Positions 52,630 to 62,136 of a stretch of 64,000 nt of DNA are shown in pieces (the stretch's first letter is position 1; each line of letters begins with the position of its first letter). The notes beneath the pieces are model-generated. The model did not search any database. It was not told the origin of the DNA and was given only the letters and a program-made list of their open reading frames with translations. Position numbers and translations under genes: made by a program. Origin of the DNA: Paenibacillus oralis (GTDB lineage Bacteria; Bacillota; Bacilli; Paenibacillales; Paenibacillaceae); NCBI RefSeq assembly GCF_003863965.1, contig NZ_RRCN01000001.1, forward strand, positions 1,187,406 to 1,251,405, read 5' to 3'.

Positions 52630-52656
52630 TTGGCGTGAAAACGGTTGATTTATAAT
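52630..52656 (+). promoter_or_regulatory. Possible promoter with cre-like site before the permease genes
   Basis: TTGGCG (52630-52635) and TATAAT (52651-52656) could form a promoter, though spacing is only 15 bases. TGAAAACGGTTGA between them resembles the CcpA cre consensus (TGWAARCGYTWNCW) with two mismatches. Carbon catabolite control would fit a sugar transporter. Weak evidence. Confidence 0.35.
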
Positions 52657-52709
52657 CATTATAGCCGAATCACCTTATATAAACTATTGTTGCGAAAAAG
52701 AGGTGCTTT

Positions 52710-53597
52710 ATGTTGAGACTAGGGAGAAAACGGGCCGAGAAGCTGGAGTTCGGGATTTTTACGCTGCCGATCCTTATTTCGGTGATCGCTGTATTCTACT
52801 ATCCGTTCATTATGACCATTCGCTACTCCCTGACCAAATGGAACGGGATCTCGAAACATCCGAAATTTATCGGCCTTGATAACTTCAAACAGATTTTCAT
52901 GGGTGACGCCAACTTTACGCACGCCGCCTGGTTTACGGTCAAATACATGATTCTTTACATCGTCCTGATCAATGTGCTGGCGATTTTGCTGGCGCTTGTG
53001 CTGGACATGAAGCTGAAGACGACCAACTGGCTGAGAGCCGCGTTTTTTATTCCTTACATCCTCAGCTTGGTGATCGTCGGTTTTATCTGGAAGTTCATTT
53101 TCATGCAAGGTTTCGAATCGCTGGGACAAAGCACCGGCTGGGGGGTCTTCGCGCTAAGCTGGCTTGGTGAACCCGGACTGGCCTTTATCTCTGTGTTGTT
53201 CGTCTCAATCTGGCAATCGATCGGCTTCTACATGGTTATCTACATCGCCGGTTTGCAATCGGTTCCAGACGATTTGAAGGAGGCAGCCACCGTCGACGGG
53301 GCCGGACCGGTCCGCCGGTTCTTCAACGTCACGCTGCCGCTGCTCGCGCCGTCGATCACCATTTCCGTGTTCATGGCGCTGACCAACTCGATCAAGGTAT
53401 TCGATGTCATTCTGTCCCTGACGGGCGGCGGTCCCGGCGGCACCACGTACAGCGTCGCTTACGACATCTACCGCGATACGTTCCAGAACAACCTGTACGG
53501 CTACGGTACGGCCAAAGCGCTGATTTTGTTCGTGGCGGTGCTGATCATCACCATTATTCAATTGACACTCTTCAAACGCAGGGAGGTTGAGGCATAA
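52710..53597 (+). CDS. Sugar ABC transporter permease, MalF/UgpA type (cluster 1)
   Basis: The 295-residue protein has six membrane helices and the inner-loop EAA motif (DDLKEAATVDGAGPVRRFFNVTLPLLAPS) that contacts the ATPase. It forms the translocation channel with the next gene product. It starts after AGAGGTG and overlaps the next gene (TAATG). The pair is divergent from the YesMN operon. Sugar specificity is set by the binding protein. Confidence 0.92.
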   Translation: MLRLGRKRAEKLEFGIFTLPILISVIAVFYYPFIMTIRYSLTKWNGISKHPKFIGLDNFKQIFMGDANFTHAAWFTVKYMILYIVLINVLAILLALVLDMKLKTTNWLRAAFFIPYILSLVIVGFIWKFIFMQGFESLGQSTGWGVFALSWLGEPGLAFISVLFVSIWQSIGFYMVIYIAGLQSVPDDLKEAATVDGAGPVRRFFNVTLPLLAPSITISVFMALTNSIKVFDVILSLTGGGPGGTTYSVAYDIYRDTFQNNLYGYGTAKALILFVAVLIITIIQLTLFKRREVEA

Positions 53598-54427
53598 TGA
53601 CCAAAAACAGAGCGGGGCGTCTCGTCCTGGAAATCGTTATGGTTCTCCTGTCCATTTTGTTCCTGTACCCATTGTTCCTGACCATCATCAATTCGCTGAA
53701 AAGCTTCCAGGAGGTCATGACCGATGTCATCGCCCTGCCGAAGCGGCTCGCTTTCGAGAACTACAGCTATGTATGGGAATTCATCAACTATCCGCGGCTG
53801 TTCCTGAACAATGCGGTCATCACGATTCTTGGCCTGGCCGGGATCATCCTGATCTCCTCCATCGCCGCTTACAAGCTGGCCCGCACGAAATCGAAAGCCA
53901 GCTCGATCATTTATATGCTCTGCATTATGCCGATGCTGATTCCGTTCCAGTCAATCATGCTGACGGTGCTGCAAATGGCCAAAAGCTTCCACCTATCCGA
54001 CAGCACCTGGGGGCTGGGCATTCTGTACTGGGGTTTTGGCGCTCCGCTCGCCCTGTTCATCTACCACGGCTTCGTGAAGGGGATTCCGAAGGAAATCGAC
54101 GAAAGCGCCACGATCGATGGCGCCTCTGGCTTCCGGCTGTTCTTCAGCGTGATTTTCCCGCTGTTGAAGTCGGTCACGACCACGATCATCATCATCGACG
54201 TGATGTGGATCTGGAACGACTTCCTGCTCCCGCTGCTTATGGTCAACGGCTCGCCGACGACCAAGACGCTGACGCTGGCCGCGTACACCTTCGTCGGACA
54301 ATACACCTCCGACTGGCAGTACGCGATGACCGCCATGGTGATGGCCGTGCTGCCTTCGATCATCGTGTTTATCTTCCTGCAAAAATACATCGTCAAAGGC
54401 GTGGTCGCCGGCGCGGTGAAGGGCTGA
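53597..54427 (+). CDS. Sugar ABC transporter permease, MalG/UgpE type (cluster 1)
   Basis: The 276-residue protein has six helices and the EAA motif KEIDESATIDGASGFRLFFSVIFPLLKS; it ends QKYIVKGVVAGAVKG as most MalG-like permeases do. It partners the previous gene. A strong terminator follows 15 bases after the stop, so the transcript ends here. Confidence 0.93.
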   Translation: MTKNRAGRLVLEIVMVLLSILFLYPLFLTIINSLKSFQEVMTDVIALPKRLAFENYSYVWEFINYPRLFLNNAVITILGLAGIILISSIAAYKLARTKSKASSIIYMLCIMPMLIPFQSIMLTVLQMAKSFHLSDSTWGLGILYWGFGAPLALFIYHGFVKGIPKEIDESATIDGASGFRLFFSVIFPLLKSVTTTIIIIDVMWIWNDFLLPLLMVNGSPTTKTLTLAAYTFVGQYTSDWQYAMTAMVMAVLPSIIVFIFLQKYIVKGVVAGAVKG

Positions 54428-54441
54428 ATGTTGTTGATAAG

Positions 54442-54473
54442 AACCCCCGGAGCGGATGGCTCCGGGGGTTTGT
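54442..54473 (+). terminator. Terminator of the cluster 1 permease operon
   Basis: AACCCCCGGAGC and GCTCCGGGGGTT form a perfect 12-pair stem with a five-base loop, ending in TTTG. Confidence 0.93.
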
Positions 54474-54615
54474 TGGGTTGGGGGGAGGATGGCGACATGA
54501 TGGGGGCAGGACGGCGGCTGTCATCGCTCCGTCATCATGATCATTGCGGTAACTTGCCGCTCCACGTGACCCTTTGCTGGTTCCGCGGACTCCCTTCGGA
54601 GGGCTTGGCGAAAAA

Positions 54616-54810
54616 TAGCGGTAATTTGGGGCGTTATGTTGAGAATCTCTAGTTCCTGTTCTGAAATAGGGGAGTTTTATGTCGCTATTTCCCCATATGC
54701 TTGGATTTGCTACCAAATACCGCCACTCTGCCCGAATATAGCGACATTTTTTTCCTCTATTTTTCGATTTCCTCGCGCGATAGAGAAAATAGCGGAATTA
54801 TTTTCCGCTA
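54616..54810. repeat. B-type 24-mer tetrad (F F R R), 195 bases
   Basis: Forward motifs start at 54616 and 54667 and inverted motifs end at 54759 and 54810, 51 bases apart in both pairs. It stands 52 bases before a C-type tetrad. Confidence 0.85.
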
Positions 54811-54862
54811 TTTATGAAGGGGAGCATTAGAGGGAGCATTTCTAAGGGTAGCGTTTCTATTC

Positions 54863-55045
54863 TAACGGTTGCCACAGCCGCTATTTGCACCAATAAAGCC
54901 GATTTCCAAACTCTAACGGTTGCCATGGCGCTTATTTCGCTAAAACTCGGCTATTTGGGCTCAGATCGAGCAAATAACGACGCTCACAACCGTTAAAATT
55001 TAGAAAGGGGCTTTTTTCGCAAAATAGCGGCTGATACATCCGTTA
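54863..55045. repeat. C-type 24-mer tetrad (F F R R), 183 bases
   Basis: Forward motifs start at 54863 and 54914 and inverted motifs end at 54995 and 55045. Motifs read TAACGG-TTGCCATGGC-GCTTATTT or variants. The unit length equals that of the A units although the inner ten bases differ. The gap 54428-55355 holds these two units, a triple AGTAACYT repeat (55137-55160) and a lone hairpin, and no gene. Confidence 0.87.
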
Positions 55046-55136
55046 GAATTCCGGCGTGACGCAATCCCCGCCTGCAAAGTGTACCGGAGATTTTGTGTAA
55101 GCGTTAATGCAATGTCAGTGCAGGAGGAGAGTACCA

Positions 55137-55160
55137 AGTAACCTAGTAACTTAGTAACCT
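55137..55160 (+). repeat. Three tandem 8-base AGTAACYT repeats
   Basis: AGTAACCT, AGTAACTT and AGTAACCT follow each other without gap. No function is known to me; such short direct repeats may be protein sites or slippage products. Confidence 0.5.
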
Positions 55161-55230
55161 GCCAATTTACAGCCGTTCTGTTATAGGTTCGCCGCTAATA
55201 CTGCGTTTTTTTTAAAACTAGTCTGATACC

Positions 55231-55258
55231 GCTCATGCGTTTCCCGCATGGGCTTTTG
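55231..55258 (+). terminator. Lone terminator-like hairpin
   Basis: GCTCATGCG pairs with CGCATGGGC, followed by TTTTGTG. No gene ends upstream on the plus strand; it may end an unseen transcript or belong to the leader of the next gene. Confidence 0.4.
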
Positions 55259-55355
55259 TGCCCTTTTCCTTCAAATTCGTTATAATAAAAATTAGACTTC
55301 GTTCAAAAACTTTTGTACGAAGCTTGTTATCCGAATATGAAGGGAGACTTGCTTC

Positions 55356-56378
55356 ATGTCCAATTCATCTCATGACCGGAAAGGTCGTTTATCCGATATT
55401 CCTGTATCCATCTTGGACCTCGCCCCGATCACCGTCGGCAGCACGGCCGCCGAGTCGCTGCGGAACTCGCTTGACCTGGCCCAACGCGCCGAAGCGTGGG
55501 GGTATCACCGCTACTGGCTGGCGGAGCACCACAGCATGCCCGGCATCGCCAGCTCGGCGACGGCGGTCGTGATCGGCCACATCGCCGGCGGCACGGCCAA
55601 GATCCGCGTCGGCTCCGGCGGCGTTATGCTGCCGAACCATTCGCCGCTCGTCGTAGCGGAGCAGTTCGGCACGCTGGAGTCGCTATATCCCGGGCGGATC
55701 GATCTAGGCCTGGGGCGGGCGCCAGGCTCCGACCCGGCGACCTCGCAGGCGCTGCGCCGCGGTCCGGGCAGCGACGGCCAGGACTTCCCGGAGCGGCTCG
55801 CCGAGCTCCGGAATTACTTCCGGCCCGCACCCGGCTCCTCGCTGGCGGTGCGGGCCATCCCCGGCGAAGGCCTGGACATCCCGATCTGGCTGCTCGGCTC
55901 CAGCGGCTTCAGCGCGCAGCTGGCAGCCCAGCTCGGTCTGCCGTTTGCCTTCGCCAGCCATTTCGCGCCGGATTATATGCTCCCGGCGCTCGATTTGTAC
56001 CGCGGCCACTTCCGCGCCTCGGAAGTGCTGGCGGAGCCATACGCGATGATCGGCGTCAACGTGATCGTGGCCGATACCGACGAAGAAGCGCGGCGGCTGG
56101 CGACATCGCAGCAGCAGCAGTTCCTCAACCTGATCCGCCGCCGCACCGGAAAGCTGAACCCGCCGGTCGACCACCTCGACTGGTCGCTGCAGGAGCAAGC
56201 GCTGATCGAGCGGCAGCTCAGCTGCTCCGCGATCGGCTCGCCGTCCACGGTGCGCGATCAGCTGCAGCTGATCCTCGAGCAAACGAATGCCGACGAAATC
56301 ATCGTAGCCGCGCAAGTCTACGATCATAAGGCTCGTTTGCGCTCCTATGAGCTGCTGGCGGAAATTTGCTCTTTATAA
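55356..56378 (+). CDS. LLM-class flavin-dependent oxidoreductase (MsnO8/YceB-like)
   Basis: The 340-residue luciferase-like monooxygenase has the N-terminal [42 protein letters not shown] of the MsnO8 group, [41 protein letters not shown] (FMN/substrate region) and a C-terminal [11 protein letters not shown]. It uses reduced flavin and oxygen on an unknown substrate. GAAGGGAG precedes the ATG. Its last 34 bases overlap the end of the convergent response regulator gene. Confidence 0.88.
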   Translation: MSNSSHDRKGRLSDIPVSILDLAPITVGSTAAESLRNSLDLAQRAEAWGYHRYWLAEHHSMPGIASSATAVVIGHIAGGTAKIRVGSGGVMLPNHSPLVVAEQFGTLESLYPGRIDLGLGRAPGSDPATSQALRRGPGSDGQDFPERLAELRNYFRPAPGSSLAVRAIPGEGLDIPIWLLGSSGFSAQLAAQLGLPFAFASHFAPDYMLPALDLYRGHFRASEVLAEPYAMIGVNVIVADTDEEARRLATSQQQQFLNLIRRRTGKLNPPVDHLDWSLQEQALIERQLSCSAIGSPSTVRDQLQLILEQTNADEIIVAAQVYDHKARLRSYELLAEICSL

Positions 56379-57862
56379 TCCGTCGGGCTGTATCCCGTGT
56401 ACTCCTTAAACACTTTGGAGAAATAGTGTTGATCGGTAAACGACAGCAGATCCGACAGCTCCTTGAATTTCATTTCCGGCTTGCAGGCCATCAGCCTGCA
56501 GGCCTCTTTGATTTTCAGGCCAGTATAGTACTGCACGAATGTGGCACCGGTAAATTTTTTGATCACTCGGCTGACATAGGAAGGGCTTACATGAAATTTC
56601 GCCGCGATATCGACCACCGACAGCTGGGAATACATATTCATTTTCACGTATTCGTCCATCTGCGCAAACAGTTCCTCGCCGCTTTTTCGGCTATGCGCTT
56701 GCAGCATATCGAAGCACTGCCTGGTCCACTCCAGCAGCTCACGGCCAAAATCGCCGTAGCTCTCCGCCTCGAACAGCTGCTTCGCTTTCACCTCCAGGCC
56801 GAGCCGGAGGGCCGTGCCCCGCTCCTCATACAAATGAGCGAACGTATCGACCAGCAGCCCGACAAATCGCTCCAGATCCGCAAGCCGGACGTTCTCCTCT
56901 CCCCATTTGGCCAGTTGTTCCATCAGTTTAAGCGCAAACTGCTCCTTGCGGCGCCCCCTGATCATGTCCGCGAAACCGGACGCCACCTGCGGTTCCATGC
57001 CGCCTTCCCCTGGCTCCAGATCAGAAACAGGAAGTCCTGTATCCAACACTCCCCCTTTCATGATCCGCTGCCGCTCATTCAAGATGGCCGACACCCGATG
57101 GTACAGCTCCGGCAGCTTCTCCGGCTCGGGGGACAGCACCTGCCCTCCAAGCATCACGTCCATGCCGCGGGCGTGCAAATGGCGGCGGGCCGATTCCAGG
57201 CACTCATAAACCGAGGAGTACATGTCAAGCACCGACCTGTTCGTCAGAACAAGAAACTGCTTCGGCGTTTGCGCCGGGAAAACCCAGCAGCGATGCGGGG
57301 CGAAAACTTCCGTTAAACCCTGCTGAGCCTCCTCCCGCGTCCAACACGCTTCCCCCGCCGTAAACGGCTGCCTGCGCAGGATCAGCATCATCTTCGCATA
57401 ATGATGAAAATCGTCATCCAGGCGCAAATCCGCGTAATAACCTGGGGCCACGATATCTTTCAACATCGCCGCATCGCCGGGCATCCGCTTGTTCAACTCC
57501 CCGATCGCCCGGTCCATCACTTCTGCCAGCTGCACGCGCTCCACCGGCTTCAGCAAATAGTCAAACACCTGAAGGTTCAACGCTTTGCGGGTATATTCAA
57601 AATCGCTGTACCCGCTGATCAGCACGTATTTCAGCTGCGGACTGATCAGCTTGGCCTGCTCAATCAGCGCGAGTCCGTCCATTTTCGGCATCCGGATATC
57701 GGTCAGCAGCAGATGGATCGGTTCCCGCCGCAGCGTCTTCAGCGCCTCTTCCCCGTTGGTCGCCGTCGCCGCGATGCGGATCGGCAAATCCATAGATTCC
57801 AGCAGCGTTTTTATGTTCCGCAATATCGGCTTGCTGTCCTCCACGATCATCACGTTATACAT
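56345..57862 (-). CDS. YesN-type AraC response regulator (cluster 2)
   Basis: The 505-residue protein has a receiver domain with Asp55 ([11 protein letters not shown]), a middle region of about 270 residues and a C-terminal AraC DNA-binding domain (about 400-500: [41 protein letters not shown]...). It starts after GGAGGGG, 21 bases downstream of its kinase. It is expected to activate the divergent sugar transporter at 59857. Its end overlaps the convergent LLM gene. Confidence 0.9.
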   Translation of the reverse strand: MYNVMIVEDSKPILRNIKTLLESMDLPIRIAATATNGEEALKTLRREPIHLLLTDIRMPKMDGLALIEQAKLISPQLKYVLISGYSDFEYTRKALNLQVFDYLLKPVERVQLAEVMDRAIGELNKRMPGDAAMLKDIVAPGYYADLRLDDDFHHYAKMMLILRRQPFTAGEACWTREEAQQGLTEVFAPHRCWVFPAQTPKQFLVLTNRSVLDMYSSVYECLESARRHLHARGMDVMLGGQVLSPEPEKLPELYHRVSAILNERQRIMKGGVLDTGLPVSDLEPGEGGMEPQVASGFADMIRGRRKEQFALKLMEQLAKWGEENVRLADLERFVGLLVDTFAHLYEERGTALRLGLEVKAKQLFEAESYGDFGRELLEWTRQCFDMLQAHSRKSGEELFAQMDEYVKMNMYSQLSVVDIAAKFHVSPSYVSRVIKKFTGATFVQYYTGLKIKEACRLMACKPEMKFKELSDLLSFTDQHYFSKVFKEYTGYSPTDYKEQISASSS

Positions 57863-57883
57863 CGCCCACCCCTCCTCTCATGC

Positions 57884-59641
57884 TCAGTAAAAATCCTTCG
57901 TCAGCGATCCGATGATTTGCACCGTAGCGCCCGTTCCTCCGTCCGAATGATTGAAAATATTGAAAAACAGCCGATTCTGATACATCAGCCTCAGCCGCCC
58001 CACACTGTTGACGATCCCCATGTTTCCGATGGCCGACCGATGATTTTGAATCTCGCTCACACCCCCAGCGGACTGCTCAATGTTATCCAAAATTTCGCGG
58101 ATTTTGTCCGGCGGAAAGCCGTCCCCGTTGTCTTTGATTTCGACGGCCCACAGCCCGTTAAATTGTTTCACCGTAATTTTGATCCGCCAGGGAGGATCGG
58201 TGTTCGTGAACGCATGCTCGATGCAGTTCTCCACAAAAGGCTGGATAACCAGCCGCGGCAGCTGGATTTCATGGGACAGTTCGTCCGCTTCAATTTCCCA
58301 TTCCAAATCGTCCTCATATTTTTGCTGAACGAGGGACAAGTAGTGTCTCGTATGCTCCAGTTCATCGGCCAGCGTCACATGGGCGTAAGGCGACGACACG
58401 ATATAACGCAGGCTGTCCGAAAGGTGTTTGCACATGTCGGACACGACCTCCGTTTTACCCTCCTGGGCGGCGATGCTGATCAAATAAAGGACATTATGGA
58501 TGAAATGCGGGGCGATCTGGGCCTGGAGCGCAGAATTGCGCGCTTTGACCTCTTCGTGCAAGGCCAGCTTCTCCCGTTCGATCGATTCCTGCAGCCGCTC
58601 CATGAGATCCTGGAAAGCTTCGTTCAACAGGATCAGCTCGTTGTTTTGCGGCCGGCTGTCAACCTTGACCTTCATATTGCTGTAGTTAATGCGCCAAATC
58701 TGGCTGCGGAGCTTGCGGATCGGCAGCAGCAGATTGCGCGTCGACAGAAAAATATAGACGAAAGAAACCACAATAAGCGAGGTTATCAGCAGCATCGAAA
58801 TGTATTGCACCGAATTGACGGGGCCGAGCACCGCTTTCTTGGGCGTCACGATATAAGTGGTCCAGCCGGTTTTTGCCGATTGGGAATAAGCCACGTAGTT
58901 GTTGAATTTGTCAACGTAAACACCATCGCCGGTCAACCCTCCAGTCAGTACGGCATGATCCGTATCACGGCTGGTGCGGGTAATTTCCACGCCTTGCCCG
59001 TCAAGGATATACACCGCTCCGCCGGCGATCCCTTTGGTCATTTTTTCGATATAGGGCTGATCCATTTGAATGGAAAGATAACCGAACACTTTGCCGTTTT
59101 GGTTGTTGATCGCGCGGATAAACGATACCGTGTCCCCCTCGCGGGTCAACATAAATCCGCTGCCGCTCCACCACCCGCCCGGACCGCTTTTTCCCAGATA
59201 GGATTCCAGAGAAAGCGGACTGCGCTGAGTGCCGATATAAGAGACGAGCAGGTTGCCTTGTCTGTCGTAAATGATCATGTCTTTGATCGCCATGCTCGGC
59301 CCGATCGCCTGAAACATCGTATCCCTAAGCTTTCGCGTGCGGTTTAACATTTCGACACCGTTCGCCGGGTCTTTATCCAAAAGGGTAAAAATATCCTTGC
59401 TGGACAAAATACGCTGCGACAGCTGGTTCTGACCGTCGATGTAAGCATCCACCTGCTCGCTGACTTTGGCCGCGGTCATCTGCGTTTCGCCGACCGTTTT
59501 CGCTTTCAGCGGCTTGACCACGATCAGATTGACGTAAACGGTAAAGCAGCCAAGCACAAACAGAAGCAGGGCGACAAACGTGAGAAACACCTTCGTTTGC
59601 AGGCTGAACTGATATTTGCGCGGTACGATTTTTCCAATCAT
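57884..59641 (-). CDS. YesM-type sensor histidine kinase (cluster 2)
   Basis: The 585-residue kinase has two membrane helices (about 15-40 and 280-305) around an extracellular Cache-type region, a HAMP-like segment, a His-kinase motif in which the usual NPHFLYN reads APHFIHN, and an ATPase domain with EIKDNGDGFP. The variation around the His keeps the His itself. It should sense a sugar signal for the transporter encoded on the other side of the 215-base divergent gap. Confidence 0.9.
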   Translation of the reverse strand: MIGKIVPRKYQFSLQTKVFLTFVALLLFVLGCFTVYVNLIVVKPLKAKTVGETQMTAAKVSEQVDAYIDGQNQLSQRILSSKDIFTLLDKDPANGVEMLNRTRKLRDTMFQAIGPSMAIKDMIIYDRQGNLLVSYIGTQRSPLSLESYLGKSGPGGWWSGSGFMLTREGDTVSFIRAINNQNGKVFGYLSIQMDQPYIEKMTKGIAGGAVYILDGQGVEITRTSRDTDHAVLTGGLTGDGVYVDKFNNYVAYSQSAKTGWTTYIVTPKKAVLGPVNSVQYISMLLITSLIVVSFVYIFLSTRNLLLPIRKLRSQIWRINYSNMKVKVDSRPQNNELILLNEAFQDLMERLQESIEREKLALHEEVKARNSALQAQIAPHFIHNVLYLISIAAQEGKTEVVSDMCKHLSDSLRYIVSSPYAHVTLADELEHTRHYLSLVQQKYEDDLEWEIEADELSHEIQLPRLVIQPFVENCIEHAFTNTDPPWRIKITVKQFNGLWAVEIKDNGDGFPPDKIREILDNIEQSAGGVSEIQNHRSAIGNMGIVNSVGRLRLMYQNRLFFNIFNHSDGGTGATVQIIGSLTKDFY

Positions 59642-59856
59642 GGCTGCCGGTTCGCCTCCTCCATCCGCCAGGATGCAGCTCGTGATGTTCCTAGACTCGT
59701 CCTAACTGTACCATGTTCGTTTGCAAAATGACAACGGTTTCAAGTTCAGAATTTTACACATCAACTGTCATCTACAGACATGTACCTTACCTCGGCCAAA
59801 ATTTATAATCAAGTTGTAAACGGATTCATAACCAACGATTTTACGGGGGGATTCAA

Positions 59857-61185
59857 ATGAACAGCAAACGCAAGAAAAAAATCACTCTACTTGCCATGGC
59901 AAGCTTGCTGTCCATCTCACTGGCGGCTTGCGGATCGGGCGGCAACGGCTCCGGCAGCGCGGCGGGCGGGGAGGACGGCGGAAACGGGGCCAGCGGCAAA
60001 AAAGTAACGATCGAACTGGCTATTTCCAAAAGCTCGCAGGATTCGGCGTTTATCCAACAGGATTTGCTGGACGAATTTGAGCAAAAAACGAACATTCACG
60101 TCAACCTGCAGCTCATCCCTGCCGAGCAGACGACGACGGTGCTGCAGACCAAACTGGCCGTTGAGGAGACGCCGGACATTATCCAGTACAACCTGGCGAG
60201 CGCCACGACCGACCTGAATCTGGAGCGGAACTTCGAAATTCTCGACAACGAGCCTTGGGCCAGCCGGATCGTCAACAAGGACGTGCTTTCGGCCAACGGC
60301 CATCTTTACAGCTTCCATGTCAGCCAGGACACGGGCATGCAGGGGGTCGTTTACAACAAGCAGATTTTTGAAGACCTGGGCCTGTCGATTCCGAAAAACT
60401 TCGACGAATTCCTGGCCGTGTGCGAAAAGATCAAGGCAAGCGGAGTTACGCCGGTATTTATGCCATACAAAGACAATTGGGCCGCCAACATCTGGCCGGC
60501 TGCCGCGTTTGCCGACTTCGTAGCCAAAAACGATCCGACCTTCTTTGAAGATCTGAACAGCAACAAGCGGAAATGGTCGGATATTCCGGAATTCCAAACG
60601 TTCCTGCAGCAGCAGTACGAAGTGTACAAAAAAGGCTACACCAACGCCGACGTGCTCAGCGACAGCTACGACATGGCGGTCGGCAAATTCCTGAACAAGG
60701 AAGTCGCGATGATGTTTATGGGCGATTGGCTGATCGAAGGGGTGGCCCAGCAGGATCCTTCCATGCGGCTGGGCGTGTTCCCGATCCCGTCTTCGCAGGA
60801 CGCCAGCCTTGGCGCAAGCCCGCTCGGCGGCCAGCTGTTCATTCCGAAGAAAGCTCCGCATATGGCGGAAGCGAAGAAATTCCTAGACTTTATGGCCTCG
60901 AAGGAAGTCGCGCAAAAAATCGTCGATTCCAAAGGTTACGTGTCCAACCTCAGCGACGTAACGACGCCGGAGTTGCCGGAATACAAGCAAGAGATCGTCG
61001 ACAATTACATTACACCGAAGAAAACCGTACTGACGTCGGATGCTTACATGCTGGTCGACCGCAGCGAGCTGTACAGATTGCTGCAGGACCAATTCGCGGG
61101 CGGCTTGACGCCGGAAGAAGTGCTTACAGCCTGGGACGAAAAATTCAGCCAACTGATGAAAGATAAAGAGCTTCCCGGCTTCTAA
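59857..61185 (+). CDS. Sugar ABC transporter substrate-binding lipoprotein (cluster 2)
   Basis: The 442-residue lipoprotein has lipobox LAAC, a Gly/Ser-rich linker and a family 1 solute-binding domain (ELAISKSSQDSAFIQQDLLDEFEQKTNIHVNLQLIP). It delivers an oligosaccharide to the two permeases that follow. It starts after GGGGGGA. A perfect 15-pair hairpin stands between this gene and the first permease, typical for stoichiometric excess of binding protein. The sugar is unknown; no hydrolase is next to it in the window. Confidence 0.88.
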   Translation: MNSKRKKKITLLAMASLLSISLAACGSGGNGSGSAAGGEDGGNGASGKKVTIELAISKSSQDSAFIQQDLLDEFEQKTNIHVNLQLIPAEQTTTVLQTKLAVEETPDIIQYNLASATTDLNLERNFEILDNEPWASRIVNKDVLSANGHLYSFHVSQDTGMQGVVYNKQIFEDLGLSIPKNFDEFLAVCEKIKASGVTPVFMPYKDNWAANIWPAAAFADFVAKNDPTFFEDLNSNKRKWSDIPEFQTFLQQQYEVYKKGYTNADVLSDSYDMAVGKFLNKEVAMMFMGDWLIEGVAQQDPSMRLGVFPIPSSQDASLGASPLGGQLFIPKKAPHMAEAKKFLDFMASKEVAQKIVDSKGYVSNLSDVTTPELPEYKQEIVDNYITPKKTVLTSDAYMLVDRSELYRLLQDQFAGGLTPEEVLTAWDEKFSQLMKDKELPGF

Positions 61186-61203
61186 GGGACGACGATATAA
61201 ACA

Positions 61204-61236
61204 GGCAGCATAAAATCCGGGGGATTTTATGCTGCC
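61204..61236 (+). promoter_or_regulatory. Intercistronic hairpin between binding protein and permease
   Basis: GGCAGCATAAAATCC and GGATTTTATGCTGCC are perfect inverses around GGG. No T run follows, so it is more likely an RNA-stabilising or processing element than a terminator. Confidence 0.75.
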
Positions 61237-61263
61237 CCAGGCTATGGATGGGGGTGTGAGAAC

Positions 61264-62136
61264 ATGAAAACAATGAAAAACCTATACTCGTATTATCTGA
61301 TTTTGCCTGCCATTCTGATTTACTCAATCTTTTTCGTAGTCCCCGCGGTTATAGGGTTCTACTATTCTTTTACCGACTGGCGTCTGGACCGGCTGGATAT
61401 TCACTTTATCGGCTGGGAAAATTTCAGCAAAATTTTCTCCGACAAAACGCTTACCCTGGCGCTTAAAAATACGGTCATCTTCGCCGTCGTCACCGTCGTC
61501 GGCAAAAACGTGATCGGCATTTTGCTGGCGGTCGCTTTAAACATGCGCTTGAAAACGAAAAACCTGCTGCGCGCGCTTTTTTATTCGCCTTCCATTCTCA
61601 GCATTCTTGTCATCAGCATCCTGTTTACGCCGATGCTGCGCACCGAAGGCACGATTAATCAGATGTTTGAAGCGATAGGGCTGCATTCGCTCAGTCAGGC
61701 TTGGCTGACCAATCCTCAGCTCGTCATCTGGACGATCGCCGCCGTGTCGATTTGGCAAAGTGCCGGGTTTCAGATGGCCATTTATTTGGCCGGCCTGCAG
61801 TCCATTTCCCAGGAATATTACGAGGCGGCCAGAATCGATGGGGCCAGCTCCTGGAAAAGCTTCTTTAAAATCACGCTGCCGCTCCTGCTGCCGGCGATCA
61901 ATATCAACCTGATGCTGACGCTGATCGGCGGACTTAAAGTGTTTTCGGAAGTGTACGTCATGACGGGCGGGGGCCCGGGCAACGCCTCGCAGGTCGTCGG
62001 CACGATCATTATGCGGGCTTTCGGCGAAGGCAACTGGGGGCTTGGCACCGCGGTCAACACGCTGCTGTTCGTGGTCGTGACGATTATCGCCATTCCGCTG
62101 CTGATCTTCATGCGGCGTAAGGAGGTCGCAGAATAA
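61264..62136 (+). CDS. Sugar ABC transporter permease, MalF/UgpA type (cluster 2)
   Basis: The 290-residue protein has six helices and the EAA motif QEYYEAARIDGASSWKSFFKITLPLL. It starts after GGGGGTG and overlaps the next gene (TAATG). With the next gene product it forms the channel for the sugar bound by the preceding lipoprotein. No ATPase is encoded nearby, so a shared MsmX-type ATPase is inferred. Confidence 0.92.
   Translation: MKTMKNLYSYYLILPAILIYSIFFVVPAVIGFYYSFTDWRLDRLDIHFIGWENFSKIFSDKTLTLALKNTVIFAVVTVVGKNVIGILLAVALNMRLKTKNLLRALFYSPSILSILVISILFTPMLRTEGTINQMFEAIGLHSLSQAWLTNPQLVIWTIAAVSIWQSAGFQMAIYLAGLQSISQEYYEAARIDGASSWKSFFKITLPLLLPAININLMLTLIGGLKVFSEVYVMTGGGPGNASQVVGTIIMRAFGEGNWGLGTAVNTLLFVVVTIIAIPLLIFMRRKEVAE

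Noticed and set aside
57401..59347. A 648-codon open frame on the plus strand
   Set aside because: It lies antisense to the clear histidine kinase and response regulator genes. The translation is rich in His, Gln and Arg with no family motif, as expected from the complement of GC-rich coding DNA.
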